Part shown: positions 12,076 to 23,832 of the stretch, piece by piece | Layout: each line of letters starts with the position of its first letter | Numbering within the stretch: position 1 is the stretch's first letter | Source: Melitaea cinxia | Lineage: Eukaryota; Arthropoda; Insecta; Lepidoptera; Nymphalidae | Direction of reading: 5' to 3' | NCBI RefSeq assembly: GCF_905220565.1 | Contig: NC_059396.1 | Location: forward strand, 19,899,206 to 19,963,205 | DNA length: 64,000 bases | The notes under the pieces: model-generated | What the model was told of the DNA's origin: nothing | Databases searched by the model: none | Seen by the model: the letters and a program-made list of their open reading frames with translations, nothing else | Program-made: the position numbers and the translations under genes

Positions 12076-14965
12076 ATTACGGGTTAAATTTTATGTAAAA
12101 GTATAATTGTTGACCACAAAACGAGACTAACAAATGTATTTTATAAAAAATTAAAATGGCTGACATATAATTTGCAAAATTATCCAGTTCCTGACCTTGT
12201 TGTTTATACGCTTTAATCAACATAGAGCATGTACCCAGCTAATCCATCACTTCTGAAGCGCTCCTCTAAAGCCAGTTTGCGCAACCATAATTCGAAACGC
12301 AAACATTATAAATGTAAAGTGTTTCATAAAGAAAATAATTAAAAATCAATACTCAATTACCATTGCTACTGAATGGAAAACCGAAACATTTTAACTCAAC
12401 ACATTGAACGATAATTTTAATTAATAAAACGTAATTCGACTTGAAAAGACGCATCGCACTTGTCTTGATTGAAGCTTCAGTCCCATTAAACACCGAGTAC
12501 GCGTGTCACGATGAATAAATACTTAATACATACGAATTTATTCAACGTATTCAAATTGGTTTTTAATTTAACCTCCTCACTTTTGGCATTTTTATTGGCG
12601 CCATAAATATATTGGACGTCATTAACATTATTGTATTTTCGGTAATGAGTAACATCCCGACTCGGCTCCCTACGGGCGCGTGTAATTATGCCCTGGACAT
12701 TCCCGGCATTAATTGGATCGGCCTTTGAAACAAAACCGTATTTGATTGCTTCACGCTCCTTTATTGAAACACGATCACTCAGTTTACTGCCGCCATTCAA
12801 TTTCGTTTGCTTTAAATTCATCGGTCGTTCGATGCCCGATATTTTTCTGGAAGATTGCCGCTACTTAAATGTTTTATTTTACGCTTATCAGGTCGTTTAT
12901 CGTTAGGCTCAATTATCTTAAACTTTATTAGCTGTCCGTTTGGCTGTAACTAGCTCTGTTTTTGCCTATAAGCAAAATATGTGGTAGATGTCTGGTTTTA
13001 CTTGCATAGAATTTAGACTCAGTTACTATTATTGTTTTTTTTTTGTTTTTTTTTCTAACTTAGCTTTAAATAAATGATTTCAAAAAAATATTTTTGCTCT
13101 ATTATTGCGGGTGAAAATTAGATTCATGAAACTGATACGTAATCTTGTACCCAGGCTTATTATCAAAAGAAATTACTAAAAAAAATTATTTTATCTGCCC
13201 GCTGTGAGTCTTGTAGCCTTATGATTGGAATCGACTCTGTTGATCGACGATCAAGTTTGAAACTTAAAATCGCTTTGAGGCTATCAGGGATGCGGACGGG
13301 GAAGCGTTTGATCTGATTACCACTTTGTTGTCTTTCTATTAAAAGGGACGTTCTGTGACGGCTCTTCTCAAATTGAATGCAAATCTTGGTAAATCGTATT
13401 ACGGTATAACACTTTCTATTAACAAAGTAATAACAGATAGCCAAGTTCTATTAAAATTTAAACTTTATTAGATTATTATAATTCTATTTCAGGCAGTTCC
13501 GTGTATCTATTCATACATTATATTTCGAAATTTGTTCATTCTTCACGAAAATATTACTTAAGCGCCCGAGTGATTTTACTAACAATCCTTATTTTAGGTT
13601 GTAAGTGAATAAGTGGGTTTGGTATAGTACATTTCGTGCTCCAATTTGAAGGAACATCGCAGCAAAACTTGCATATATTCTTCCTTGCGGCGCATTTCTT
13701 TAAAAGAGATATATGAAAAGAATTTCAACCAACCACAAATTCTCTCTAAAAAGGCATTTTTATATCTCAAAGTAAATATAAAATATAAAGTAAGCAGTAA
13801 GTAAAATTAGCATCAAATAAAGATGACATAAGAAAAAAACTTGGTAAATCAGAAAATCAAGGTATAAATAACGTTGACTGACTTCGGACATCATATTTAG
13901 AACTCAGCTAACGTTTTCAGTAGGTGTAGTATTAGGGTGAATTTGTTTTGTAACCTGGTAACAGACGCCTATTCACTGTCCCATAAACGGAAGAGATCCT
14001 TTATGAAATCCCAAAATAAAGTTACCTAGTTTTTTAAAAACATAAAAGGTATTTTGATAAAAAAGACTCCCGTTTCAAATGTGAAAGCAGACCCAAAGAA
14101 ATGAATGTATTGTTCGTTTGTGAGCTAACTCGGAATTTATTTACCTTTGAGCGAACAGATGAATTCTCACTATTTTTACTCGCAGTCAATGGCTCGACTC
14201 GGAATTAGAGACTAAAGTTAGATTGGACGAGCCCGCTGTGTCGAATGTAAAACCCAATTGGGCTTTCATGCTTTAAACGGGCCCCACCGAAATAACCCTA
14301 CACGGTGTGGCGTAAACACACTCGAAACAATAGCAGTGGTACGAGCTAAACCAGACCTTATCTCTTCGAATTAGAAGTCACACCAGCCGCTAGATATAAG
14401 TTGGCAGCCGCTATGGGAACCGACTAATGGTAATCGAACGAAGCTGTTAGCAATCACCTGCGTTGTATCGGGCTGATTAATTGTATCCAGGATCTTCCCA
14501 TATTATTGTTTACTGTATCCGTTTAAATTTAACACCATCAATTCTAGATTAGAGCGATTAATTTGATTGAGTTGCTAGTTGAAGTATTTTCATCTTCAAA
14601 TATTGAGGTCTCTGAGAGAAATGTGATAATCGTGGATTTATCTGGGCTGTTTTTTATTTTTTATTTAGACGGTTTTTAAATACAATATGTTGAATATATC
14701 TTTTGACTTCATCTGTATTTTTTCCTTTATTGTTTTTACTCGCTAATTTGCAGTAGATAAGTGTATCTTTTCAGACTTTGAAGCCATTTTGATGTTTTTC
14801 TATTATCAGTAAGATGTTTTGAGTTTAAAACATTATAAATTATGCAGACTTGTATACTGCACCGTACAGTAAAATCAAATGAGATCAATCATGTGAGATG
14901 GAAAGACGCCATTGTTAATTGGGGAATATGTATTTATTTATCTTGCGCGCTTTGTTATATTACTT
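12076..14965. other. intron with two GC-richer islands, no gene
   Basis: Most is AT-rich. Two segments are less AT-rich: 12600-12870 (with a TTAATTGGATC homeodomain-like site) and 14170-14480 (with GGCTGATTAATTG). They do not match repeats elsewhere in the window and could be regulatory. Overlapping open frames on both strands at 12486-12906 have no family features. Confidence 0.35.
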
Positions 14966-14979
14966 TAGTGCATAGTATG

Positions 14980-15118
14980 CGTTATGGTCACCAACCCGCC
15001 TGCCCAGCGTGGTGACTATGGGCAAAACACATGAGTTTACGGCATTTTTGGCGCGAATTTGTGGAGGCCTGTGTCCAGCAGTGGACTGTAATAGGCTGAA
15101 ATGATGATGATGATGATG
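14980..15118 (+). mobile_element. SINE family A, 5'-truncated, with (GAT)n tail
   Basis: Carries GGTCACCAACCCGCCTGCCC through GGACTGTAATAGGCTGAAATGA and a run of ATGATGATGATG. The direct repeat ATAGTATG flanks it at 14972-14979 and 15119-15126. The 5' truncation and the short-repeat tail fit reverse transcription from the 3' end. Confidence 0.85.
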
Positions 15119-15321
15119 ATAGTATGTGCAATGTGAAACTAAGAAATACGCGGTATTTTTAGAGAAATAATTAAATTCGTTTATATGTAGGTATATCATA
15201 TTATATCTATAATTCATAAATTCTTTATAAACATACTCAAGATATCTTTTGGCTAATATCATATACCATTGTCAACAGAATTAGATAACAGAATTGATAA
15301 CTGAGCAAAAAAACTACTTTT

Positions 15322-15530
15322 GACTAGCCCGTTGGCGTAGTTTGTAGTGACCCTAGTTTCTAGCTTAGTTCCTAGTTTTATTTGTATTTATTTATATATT
15401 TAATATTTATATGTATATTTCGATAAAATATATTTAGCCATAATAAGAATCAAGTTGCTTAACTTAGGAACAGACGACCGTGTATGCGTATTTATATATT
15501 ATTATTTTTTTTATTTAATGCATTCGATCA
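15322..15530 (+). mobile_element. SINE family C copy, head partly deleted
   Basis: Starts TGACTAGCCCGTTGGCGTAG (A-box region), then GTTTGTAGTGACCCTAG. The B-box part is degraded. Later blocks TTGCTTAACTTAGGAACAGA and CGACCGTGTATGCG match the other C copies. Ends in TATTATTATTTTTTTTATT. Confidence 0.75.
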
Positions 15531-16230
15531 TAATTATGTACACCACATAGTAGTGTGGGTTTATATATGATAATATATGTAACGAATGGTTTCTCAGCTT
15601 TATAAATAGGTAAAACGCAAACCCAATTCCAATTATACGTAATGTTTAACAACACACATACAAATGTATGGATAAAAAACTTATATCACCATTAAAACCA
15701 GTCAAACGAACCAGACACAACTATTATTACCTATGAAACAAAATAAATAAATAAAAGAACAATTAAAGAAATTAAATTACTTAGAACCAATGACACTATT
15801 CCAACTAACAACAAGACAAATAAAGCTGAGGATTGTTAAAGTGCAAAAGATTTTTTTAAATGTTTTAAAGAAAACACACAAGATCGAAGGTTCCAGAGTT
15901 CAATAGCAAGTAGGCTACTGCAGCGTCTGAAATGAAGCGGATCTGAAGAAAACAAGTGAAACTAAAACAGCTACTCCAAGTTTCGACCGTTCACTCACAT
16001 TCCCCGCTTTAGTTTTCAAGTAGTTGGAAAGAAAAGAATTGAACAAAAATAAATATCTATGACTGAGGTTCACACCTTGTCATTTTCTGCATTCCTTTCT
16101 ACTTTTATGGTTTTTGTTAAATCTTACATGCAATGATGGAATTTTTTTGTTTTTTTTTTTTATTACTACCTGACGAAAATATGATGATTTTATTTATAAA
16201 ACGAATGTATGAAAATATACGCGTTTATAT
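15531..16230. other. intron, no gene seen
   Basis: AT-rich, with simple T-rich runs near 16145-16160. The open frame at 16133-16336 runs into repeat family E and is not a gene. Confidence 0.4.
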
Positions 16231-16231
16231 C

Positions 16232-16428
16232 TTTATATATAAAGTTCTCGTGTTACGTACCATACTCCTCCGACACGGCTGGACCGATTTTTATGAAATT
16301 TTGTGTACATATTGGATAGGTCTGACAATCGGCTAAAATCTATCTTTCATACCCCTAAGTTATAAGAGGGGACTTAGAGGTTTAATAACATATATGGTAA
16401 AACAACGTTTGCGGGGTCAGATAGTAAT
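16232..16428 (+). repeat. interspersed repeat family E
   Basis: Begins near TTCTCGTGTTACG and contains CGGCTGGACCGATTTTTATG and CAACGTTTGCGGGGTCAG near the end. Related copies are at 43544-43813, 55114-55312 and, lacking the last block, 41995-42159. The CTAG-type end in the other copies is compatible with a Helitron-like terminus, but this is only an inference. Confidence 0.7.
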
Positions 16429-16734
16429 TTATATAAAGTACTAGCTTTACCATGATATCGTTTTCGACTGTCATTTCCTTTATTAGGCATCTAAGGCGAA
16501 GTGGACGTAGCTTAAGATGAACCATGTGTGGTGTTTCTAAAAAACGACCGTTTTCAAGTTTTTTCGACATTGAGAATTTTTGAAGTAACCTTGAAATCCC
16601 GCACCGAGTTTGATTCGGCGTCGGAAATCGCAACCACTTGAAGCAGAACCTTGAAGGTCATTGCATATTGTGCGAACGGGCTAGTCTTACTTTCTGCTTC
16701 ATTATTTAATCCTATCATATGACATTTGTTGCAG

Positions 16735-16848
16735 TGCCACCAGAAAAGCCAGTGGTAGTAGACCGATGGGGTCGCGTGATCAACGCTACCACGTTGGGGC
16801 CTCATGAAGAAGGTGATGACGTACTTCTCACCTGCCGCGTGCTTGGAG
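16735..16848 (+). CDS. Sidestep-like protein, exon (start of Ig domain 2)
   Basis: The acceptor is TGTTGCAG ending at 16734 and the donor is GTAAGC at 16849. The exon gives two bases completing a valine split across the previous intron, 37 codons and one trailing base. The translation includes PPEKPVVVDRWGRVI, an N-A-T sequon and DVLLTCRVLGG. The cysteine in L-T-C-R-V is the first Ig cysteine of domain 2. The phase-1 junctions on both sides match the neighbouring exons, so the frame continues from 9387 and into 41134. The plus-strand open frame at 16719-17030 runs through the donor into intron. Minus-strand frames over this exon (16382-16859) are shadows. Confidence 0.9.
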
Positions 16849-17304
16849 GTAAGCCTCACTCTCCTACGTTAACGTTATATAACAGATATCAACGGTCGTA
16901 TTTTTTACTATTAATTTTGTGTTTGTATATTTTTAGAACTGTGTTTTTGTTGTTGTTGACAGATTTAAAATTGAACTTTGTTAAATTTATGCGTTCTAAT
17001 TGTGTCACCAATAATTTAGAGCACCAATAATTTTAAACATTTTTTTATCTTTTATTTATTTCCTAAGCTTCAGCCTGCAGTATTGATTTATTTTTTATTT
17101 ATTTTATTTATTTATTTTGTTTCAGACATAAGTAGTCCATATCTTAATGTTAGTATTACAAAAACAACTTATATCTAATGTTAGTAAATCAATATAAATA
17201 TGAATAGAAGTAAATAAAGATATCAAACAACAAATAAAATCAATACAAATCAATAACAAGCAAAAGTAAAAGTAAAAGTAATAGCTATCTGGACACGACC
17301 CTCG

Positions 17305-20085
17305 TCAGTCAGAATGTAGCCGTATCCAGTGGCGCAGTATTGCTGAGTCCCAGCGGTCCGCCAGTGCACTCAGAATGCCGTTCGAGCTGGTTCGTAGCCT
17401 CCGGAGCATGGATGCACACCTCTTACGAATAATAGCCTTAAAGCTATCAACGCGCCTCGTAGTAAACATTTCGGAGGCACTGCAGTAACGCGGCAACTCG
17501 AGCAGCACTCTGAATGCATTGTTGTACTGGACTCTCAGGGCGTTGTACGCTCGCTGCGTATACCTGACCCAAAGGCTGCAGGTGTAGAAGGATTGGCAAT
17601 ATGCCTTAAACAGAGTTACTTTTACACTATCAGTACACCTTGCAAACCTTCGGGCCAGCATGTTGCAGCGCACGGCCAGTGCCCTGTGCTCTCGTTCCAC
17701 ATCCTCATCATCACTGAGGTTGTCCGAAACCCAGTGACCCAGATACTTAAAACGTTCTACTCTATTTAAAGCAACACCTCCAAGATATAAAGGTGGCACA
17801 TTCGCATAGTCTTTCTTGCCGGCCTTAAACACTAGGAGTTCACTCTTCTTCGAGTTATATCTGAGTCCCTGGGCCTCAGCGTACCTTTCACAAATCCGCA
17901 TTAATTTGCGCAGTGCACCTATAGACGGGCTTAACAGTACCATATCGTCAGCGTAACTGATGTTATTTACGCAGACGCCCCCGATATGACAGCCAATGTT
18001 GCTATTTCTAAGTTCGGCAAGCAGCCCGTTCATATAAAGGTTAAACAAACGAGGAGAGGTCAAGCCCCCCTGTCTAACCCCACATTCCAACCCGTACATT
18101 TCTGAGTGCGTGCCCGCCCACTTTACAACATTCCGTTGGTTGTAGTACCAGTATTCTAGCACTGATGCAACCTCGCAGGGTACATCAGTCTCCTCCCTTA
18201 ATTTTGTCCAGAGCACATCATACCGTATTGTATCAAAAGCTTTTGATAAATCCAGAAAACAGGCATATACTGGAGTTTTTCTAGCTGTATAGTACTGTAC
18301 AGTCTGCTTGAGGCATAGAATGGCACTCTCTGTAGAAAGACCCGGTCTAAAACCGAATTGGGAGTCTTGAAGCTTAATATGCCCCTCTAACTGCTTATCA
18401 AGCAGACTGTCCAGTACCTTAGCTATGACCGTAGCGAGTGAGATTGGTCTATAGTTGGACACATCAGATACATCCCCTGTTTTATTTTTCAATATAGGTA
18501 CTACTATGGTGTACATAAGACCCTCCGGCAGATAACTGTGACTTATACACAAGTTAAAAAACATAGCGAGAACTCTAGACAAGTCAGGCTCTGCATACTT
18601 CACATGCTCAATACTGAGCCCATCGTGACCGGGTGACTTACCTCGTACCATCTGACTTACGACCCTCTTTACATCGTTAGCGGAAAATCTAACGCTTATT
18701 GACTTCGGTTGCACAGTATTGAGCATCCGAGTACCGGAGCTGCTTGATAGATCAACCTTGAAATGCTGTCTAAAAAAGTTTGCTATATCACGGGGTTCGT
18801 GAAAGCCAGCAACGCTCGCAGGGCGGCTATTTGACTTAGGATTCAACTTGTTTGTTTTCTTCCAAAATTTACTAAAATTTTTACTTGCGTGATGTTGCGC
18901 TATGATATCTAACTTTATTTGATTTTCATTTTCCTGACACAATTTTAATTATGACTTAAAAACCCATCTGCTTTCCCTCATCTCCTCGTAAACCGATCCC
19001 CCCTTTGGCTTACCCATAATAAGCCAATTTTGATAGAATAATCGTGCCTTCCTGTGAGCGTCACTGACATGCATATTCCATCCCGGTACAGATCTATGTT
19101 TTCGAAAAGTAGGGCCCACATAGGAGTTCAGAGCCGCCTCTCTAAGTATTTGTACTATGTTATCATACATTAGTTTTAAATCGTATGTATGTTTAATGTC
19201 ACTACAGAAACCATCGGCGCATTCGCAAAAATGCGCAGGAAACACTATCTTACTAAGCTCATTTTGACACAATTTCGAGTATTTACTGGTCTGTTCTGAG
19301 CTTCTTTCCCCCCAAATAACTTTATTAACCCTGGTGTTAGGGGATGTCAACTTAGGCGTTATAAGTTGAAAATTACACTCACCAATTAAAGGCAAGTGAT
19401 CAGACCAGTAAACATCATACAGTATCGCAACATTACAAATCGAGCGTCTGGCCGCGTCGGTCCTCACGCAGTGATCGAGCCAGCGCCGACAGCCGTGCGC
19501 ACCACTCACGAATGTATAACTGTCTAGAGGAAGTATTTCCATGTCCACACACGACCACTTTCGTTCGACACAGAAGTTCAATAGTTCATTTGAAAATAAC
19601 TCACCCGGGTGTGCATTAAAATCCCCAAGAACATACACAGACTCCACGTCGTTGCTTTCTATTAACGCGTTTATTTCACTAAGACACTCCGTATATTCGA
19701 GTAAGTTTTCCGGTTTCGCGGTAGGCATGTACACCGACACAACTAAACTCGATCGATCACCGTGCACTATTTTAATAGCTGCCACTCGAACACTAGCACT
19801 AGTTAACGCGGTGACACACGGGAACGTTGACTTTCTCCATAGCAGAGCCACTCCACCGTACGGCCTGCCTCTCAGTACTCCAACAGTCGTATCTACAGCA
19901 GAGGTCCCGGTAAAAGCAAACCTGTCGTCGATGGTACCCAGGTAGGACAAGTCATGTGGCAGTAACCATGTCTCTTGGAGTGCAACGATATCTGCCTTGA
20001 GGCAGAGCTTTCTAATACACTCCGTAGATCTCACAACGCTCTTACAATTAAAACTTATTAATTTTATAGGCGTACTGTTTTCCAT
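17305..20085 (-). pseudogene. LINE ORF2: endonuclease and reverse transcriptase, one in-frame stop
   Basis: The frame reads from ATG at 20085 to a stop at 17305, 927 codons counting both stops. A single TAA at 18949-18951 divides it into a 378-residue endonuclease part and a 545-residue RT part. The two parts are in the same frame with only two sense codons between the stop and the next apparent start, so one substitution breaks an otherwise intact ORF. The endonuclease part shows ISFNCKS, QETWL, GDFNAH and SDHLPLIGE, which are apurinic-type endonuclease motifs. The RT part shows GHDGLS, FGFRPGLSTE, CFLDLSKAFDTI, GVRQGG and the catalytic YADDMVLL. The start codon overlaps the ORF1b stop as TAATG, which suggests coupled translation. 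No RNase H domain is visible. The plus-strand frame at 19541-19945 is a shadow. Confidence 0.92.
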
Positions 20086-20681
20086 TACGATATTTTATTA
20101 CATATTTCTCGCTTGTTTCCTGACACTCTTCCGTTCCGATGAAAAGTAATAAAACGACGGAACGATATTCCTTCTGGCCAAAAGTCGTCACACAAAAAAG
20201 TTTCAAGTTTGTATTGCGGTACATAAATTTTAAAAGCACAATACGCTTTATCATGCCGCATATTCCACTTAGTTAACTTAACATCTAGACTTGTTTTATT
20301 TTTAATGTAATTTAAAATATCTTCTTCCGTCGTCTGTTTAGATACATTGTAAATGTATATAGGAATACTAATATCCGCAGCTCTAAAGTTATTATCTGGC
20401 TGAACAACCGCTTTTCCTTTATTCCCCGTAAAGCGATTTCTATATTTTTTCCTTTGTACTTGCTGCCACTCACCCGTTTTCAGTTCATGTTTCGATTTCC
20501 CATTTTCCTTGGCTACGCTAGCAAACGATTTCACAGATGTTACAATTTTTGTTTCCGTATTTGATTCGCCCGCAAGTTCTAATGCATCGTTGTTTACATT
20601 ACGCGTCGCAACCGGCAGTGATAGTTCAATGGGCGGGCTAGGCGCGGGGTGCGGAGCGCGTGGCGATCGCAGCTGATTCAT
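20085..20681 (-). CDS. LINE ORF1b (nucleic-acid-binding ORF1, C-terminal part)
   Basis: 198 residues from ATG at 20681. A lysine/arginine-rich stretch (QVQRKKYRNRFTGNKGK) precedes a compact region with IPIYIYNVSKQTTEEDILNY and AYCAFKIYVP, followed by WPEGISFRRFI. That pattern resembles an RRM-like fold as found in ORF1 proteins of several LINE clades; the fold is inferred by eye. The ATG overlaps the previous frame's stop as ATGA. Either two ORF1 proteins are natural in this family, or a single ORF1 has been split by a frameshift near 20680. Comparing other copies would decide. Confidence 0.75.
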   Translation of the reverse strand: MNQLRSPRAPHPAPSPPIELSLPVATRNVNNDALELAGESNTETKIVTSVKSFASVAKENGKSKHELKTGEWQQVQRKKYRNRFTGNKGKAVVQPDNNFRAADISIPIYIYNVSKQTTEEDILNYIKNKTSLDVKLTKWNMRHDKAYCAFKIYVPQYKLETFLCDDFWPEGISFRRFITFHRNGRVSGNKREICNKIS

Positions 20682-21379
20682 CGTGTGGGTTCAACGTTTT
20701 GCACGCCGTCAGCTGTTTCTTTGTTTCGTCGCGGTGTACAATTTGTGTCCCTACCCTCTTTCATATAAACGACATCATTTGCTTTTATTATAGGAAATAT
20801 TCCTGTTGGCCCACTATTTAATTCAAAACTATTTATTAGACATGCACCACGGTTAGAATTTATAACGTTGTTAGTGTTACAGTTGTAATCGACCGGATTA
20901 TTTACACCCATACATTTTTGTTTTAATTCTAGCACTTCTTCTTTTGTTGCATAAGTGTCTGTAATCCGGTCTATGTCGTGTCTCAACTTGACAAGGTCCT
21001 TGAGGATCCGAGTAGCGTCCAGGTGATCGAACAAAACTGGGGGTAGTTTGTGCAATTCCCGTGCCACAAAGACGGGAACTATCTCAGGATCGCTTTCTTT
21101 AAGACAACAAATAATGTCCTCTATGTCCCTCACCACTTTTCCTTTCCGTTTTCTTACCTTCTTTTTACTGTTCGCGATAGAATCAAAAAGTAAATTCTTT
21201 GCGACTGTTATTTCATTCTCCGAAAACGCTGTTTCGCAGATTCGACATATACTGTCCTCGTCCATTACGTCTATTTTATTACAGACAAATGCAAGGACTT
21301 CACTAATAACTATATTACACGAATTGCATTTAACTGTTGTAGTTATTTGTTCACCACTATCTTTCGCCTTATGACTCAT
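20678..21379 (-). CDS. LINE ORF1a (cysteine-rich N-terminal ORF1 part)
   Basis: 233 residues from ATG at 21379, the first frame of the element. Cysteine pairs CNSC and CRIC in the first 50 residues could bind zinc. A KKKVRKRKGK basic run follows, and then a helical-looking segment with VARELHKLPPVLFDHLDATR and LVKLRHDIDRI. This resembles the N-terminal ORF1 region of CR1-like elements as I recall it. It ends four bases into the next frame (ATGA). The plus-strand frame at 21048-21374 is a shadow. Confidence 0.7.
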   Translation of the reverse strand: MSHKAKDSGEQITTTVKCNSCNIVISEVLAFVCNKIDVMDEDSICRICETAFSENEITVAKNLLFDSIANSKKKVRKRKGKVVRDIEDIICCLKESDPEIVPVFVARELHKLPPVLFDHLDATRILKDLVKLRHDIDRITDTYATKEEVLELKQKCMGVNNPVDYNCNTNNVINSNRGACLINSFELNSGPTGIFPIIKANDVVYMKEGRDTNCTPRRNKETADGVQNVEPTR

Positions 21380-21484
21380 CTTCGCAACCGTCCGCTCGTA
21401 AGCGCAAGCGACACGCGACGATTTAGAAATTGTTTTCGTTACGAGATACTAAAACTAAACCATCAAAATGATCATACAATTATA

Positions 21485-21540
21485 TGGAGAGCCTATGTTC
21501 AGGTGTAGACTACAATAAGCTGAACTGACTGACTGACTTA
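21485..21540 (+). mobile_element. RTE-type tail fragment
   Basis: GAGAGCCTATGTTCAGGTG...ACAATAAGCTGAACTGACTG, with short TGAC repeats after it. It is a diverged family A / RTE 3' end. Confidence 0.65.
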
Positions 21541-21799
21541 CTTATAATTACACATTCAGACTTTTTTTATAAGGATTCATATTTATGACTGTTATATTCT
21601 ATTTCACTGACTTTAGTGATCCAAAAAAAAAACATTTTCCATTTTTTAAATCTACCAATAGTTTCCACTTGAACCGCGCATACACATTCAAATAAAATAT
21701 ATTTTTTAATAATTTAAATTTTAAGTAAAAAAAGTGGTTTAACATTCAATTATATATTTCATACAAATGTTATTCTATTGTCTGAATAAAATTAATATA

Positions 21800-21968
21800 T
21801 AGAAACACTGGCTGTGCCCCGCGGTTTCACCCGCTTTCATTTGAGGAGAAATGGGTTATCCAACACAAAAAGAGTTTTTCATTTCAAAGATTTCATTTCA
21901 AAGAATGGTTCCTGTGATTAGCGCGTTAAAACAAACAAACTATTCAGCTTTAAAAATCTTAGATGATA
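21800..21968 (+). repeat. interspersed repeat family F fragment
   Basis: Starts CTGGCTGTGCCCCGCGG and ends in GATTAGCGCGTTAAAACAAA. It matches the family F outline at 36779-36990: a CTAG-C-GTGCCCGCGAC-like start and a GATTAGC...ACAAACA end. Confidence 0.55.
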
Positions 21969-21971
21969 TAA

Positions 21972-22150
21972 ATTGTTAACTTAATTTCAAAAAGTACTCG
22001 CCAGATCCCAATTAATGACCACATGACATTCACCACTTTTCGGTAAAAAAAATCATTGAAATCAGTTCAACCACTAAAAAGTTCTGAGGTCGCAAACATA
22101 AAGACACAGTCGAATCGAGAACCTTTCCCTTTTCCGAAGACCGTTAAGTA
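21972..22150 (-). repeat. interspersed repeat family D fragment
   Basis: Contains GATCCCAATTAATGACCACA, GAAATCAGTTCAACCACTAA and the terminal block CAGTCGAATCGAGAACCTTT...GAAGACCGTTAA. It is the right half of a family D copy. Confidence 0.65.
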
Positions 22151-23429
22151 TCTCATAAAATAAAAATAAACATTGTTGTCCAGAAGCAACAGCGTCAATC
22201 CAAAGTAAGAGCTTATCCCTCACACTCCCTAGTAAGTAATTGGCGTACTATTAAGATTTACTGAACAATGAACAGCTAGCAACAGACTTAGCCCGTGTGA
22301 GTTTTAGTTGAACTCATTAACTTAGAAAATAAAATTTATTCTATATACGTAATCAACTATCCTCGTGCTTGTAGTTTCAAGCTATTTTTGACTTGTTTTA
22401 AAATTCATAACTTAACATTAAGCATGTTGCAGTCACCTGATCAAAATAGTAATTTGACGCTCGTCTAGTCCTTTTATTTAATACCGCTTTTCCCGTGTTT
22501 TATTTTTTGTAATTGAATAGTTATCGAATTTAAAACTTTCACTACCACTAACAAAAACCATCATAAAATGAAAACTTTTTATTCTACGGTAGTTACTGAG
22601 ATTGTTATTTTCGAACTCCCGAAGTGTAGGCGACTTTGCTTTATATGGAGCTAACAAATAAACATTTACCCGATAGTTTCATTGCATTGTTGTATATAAA
22701 TAAAAACTTAAGTCAATATTCAAATTTAATTTTATATTTGAGTATTTTTTATTTTATTTTCTTAAAACTAACATCCGCGGGCTCAAAATGCCCATGTCTT
22801 TTGTTAAACGTGAATTATAATACTACAGTCGATATATCATTACTGCCTAGTGAAGCTAGGACGTGGTACGACGTTGAGTTTTTTTTAATTATATAATATA
22901 TTTGAGTATTAAGTTCTGCTAATAAACTGTTATATTCAGGAAATTTATAAAAATTGATTACACTTAAAACGAAACTTAGTTTATTGATCAATACAATACA
23001 AAATACACAATTACAAGCCCTCAGATCATAAAACGACAACGTTACATTATATATAACTTATTCCCATTTAACAGTATCGGTTTAAATTTAGAAATGAAAT
23101 ATGAGTTAACACAGCGTTGACAAGTGGAACACAGGTCGATGGCTGAACATCAGTTAGCGTTGCAATCATATAATTATGTTAATGTGGATCATGCCAGAAC
23201 GTTGTGTTCAACCACTCGTCTAGTCGATATTTAGGCGTTTGCTGCTATTGTTAGCTTGTAGCTAGGCGTCAAATGTCACGACTGATTCAATCAGTTCGAT
23301 GCAACATAAATTACAATAAAGTGCTTCTTTTAGCTTGTATTGAGTTTCGATTTTTGTAACATGAAGTCAAATATTTGATTAGTGTTTATTTTGAAGATGT
23401 TTTTGTATGGTATAAAATTTCGGTTGAAT
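22151..23429. other. intron, no gene seen
   Basis: AT-rich; no repeat matched to other parts of the window. Open frames at 22636-22896 and 22815-23039 overlap on opposite strands and have no domain features. Confidence 0.4.
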
Positions 23430-23441
23430 AAGTATATGACT

Positions 23442-23778
23442 GCTGCCGAGTGCTGTGTGGCTACGGCACTAAAGAATTTAGCCACCCCCTCTCTTCCCGT
23501 GGGTGTCGTAAGAGGCGACTAAGGGATAACAAGGTTCCACAACCACCTCGGAACTTAAGAAGCCGACCGATGGCGGGATAACCATCAAACTGCTGGCTTT
23601 GAAATACACAGGCCGAAGACGGGCAGCAGCATCTTCGGTGCGACAAAGCCAGTACTGCGGTCACCAACCCGCCTGCCCAGCGTGGTGACTATGGGCAAAA
23701 CACATGGGTTCACGTTATTTTTGGCGTAAACTTGTGGAGGCCTATGTCCAGCAGTGGACTGTATAGGCTGTAATGATG
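23442..23778 (+). mobile_element. SINE family A, full-length with 12-bp TSD
   Basis: AAGTATATGACT flanks the element at 23430-23441 and 23779-23790. It begins GCTGCCGAGTGCTGTGTGG, slightly longer at the 5' end than the copy at 6817. It keeps the block CCCGTGGGTGTCGTAAGAGG that can form a GTCG/CGAC hairpin, and the tail GGCCTATGTCCAGCAGTGGA. The minus-strand frame at 23461-23667 lies in the SINE. Confidence 0.93.
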
Positions 23779-23832
23779 AAGTATATGACTATAAATAGAT
23801 GAGACAAATAGATTGAACTTTAGTGAATATCA

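Larger units (their letters stand above)
17085..21460 (-). mobile_element. CR1-like LINE, nearly full length
   Basis: A non-LTR retrotransposon in antisense orientation in the long second visible intron. In order on the minus strand it has a short leader, two ORF1-type frames, an endonuclease-RT ORF2, a 3' UTR of about 180 bp and an (AAAT)n-type tail at about 17085-17125. The short-repeat tail without a long poly-A and the RT motif style suggest the CR1 group, but I cannot place the clade firmly. I do not resolve a target-site duplication. RTE-type tail fragments flank both ends (17069-17086 and 21485-21540), so the element may have landed in, or next to, older repeats. Confidence 0.88.

Noticed and set aside
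12486..12906. Overlapping frames of 111 and 72 residues on opposite strands
   Set aside because: Mutual shadows in a GC-richer intronic patch, no family signature.
19541..19945. 134-residue plus-strand frame
   Set aside because: Shadow of the LINE endonuclease domain on the minus strand.
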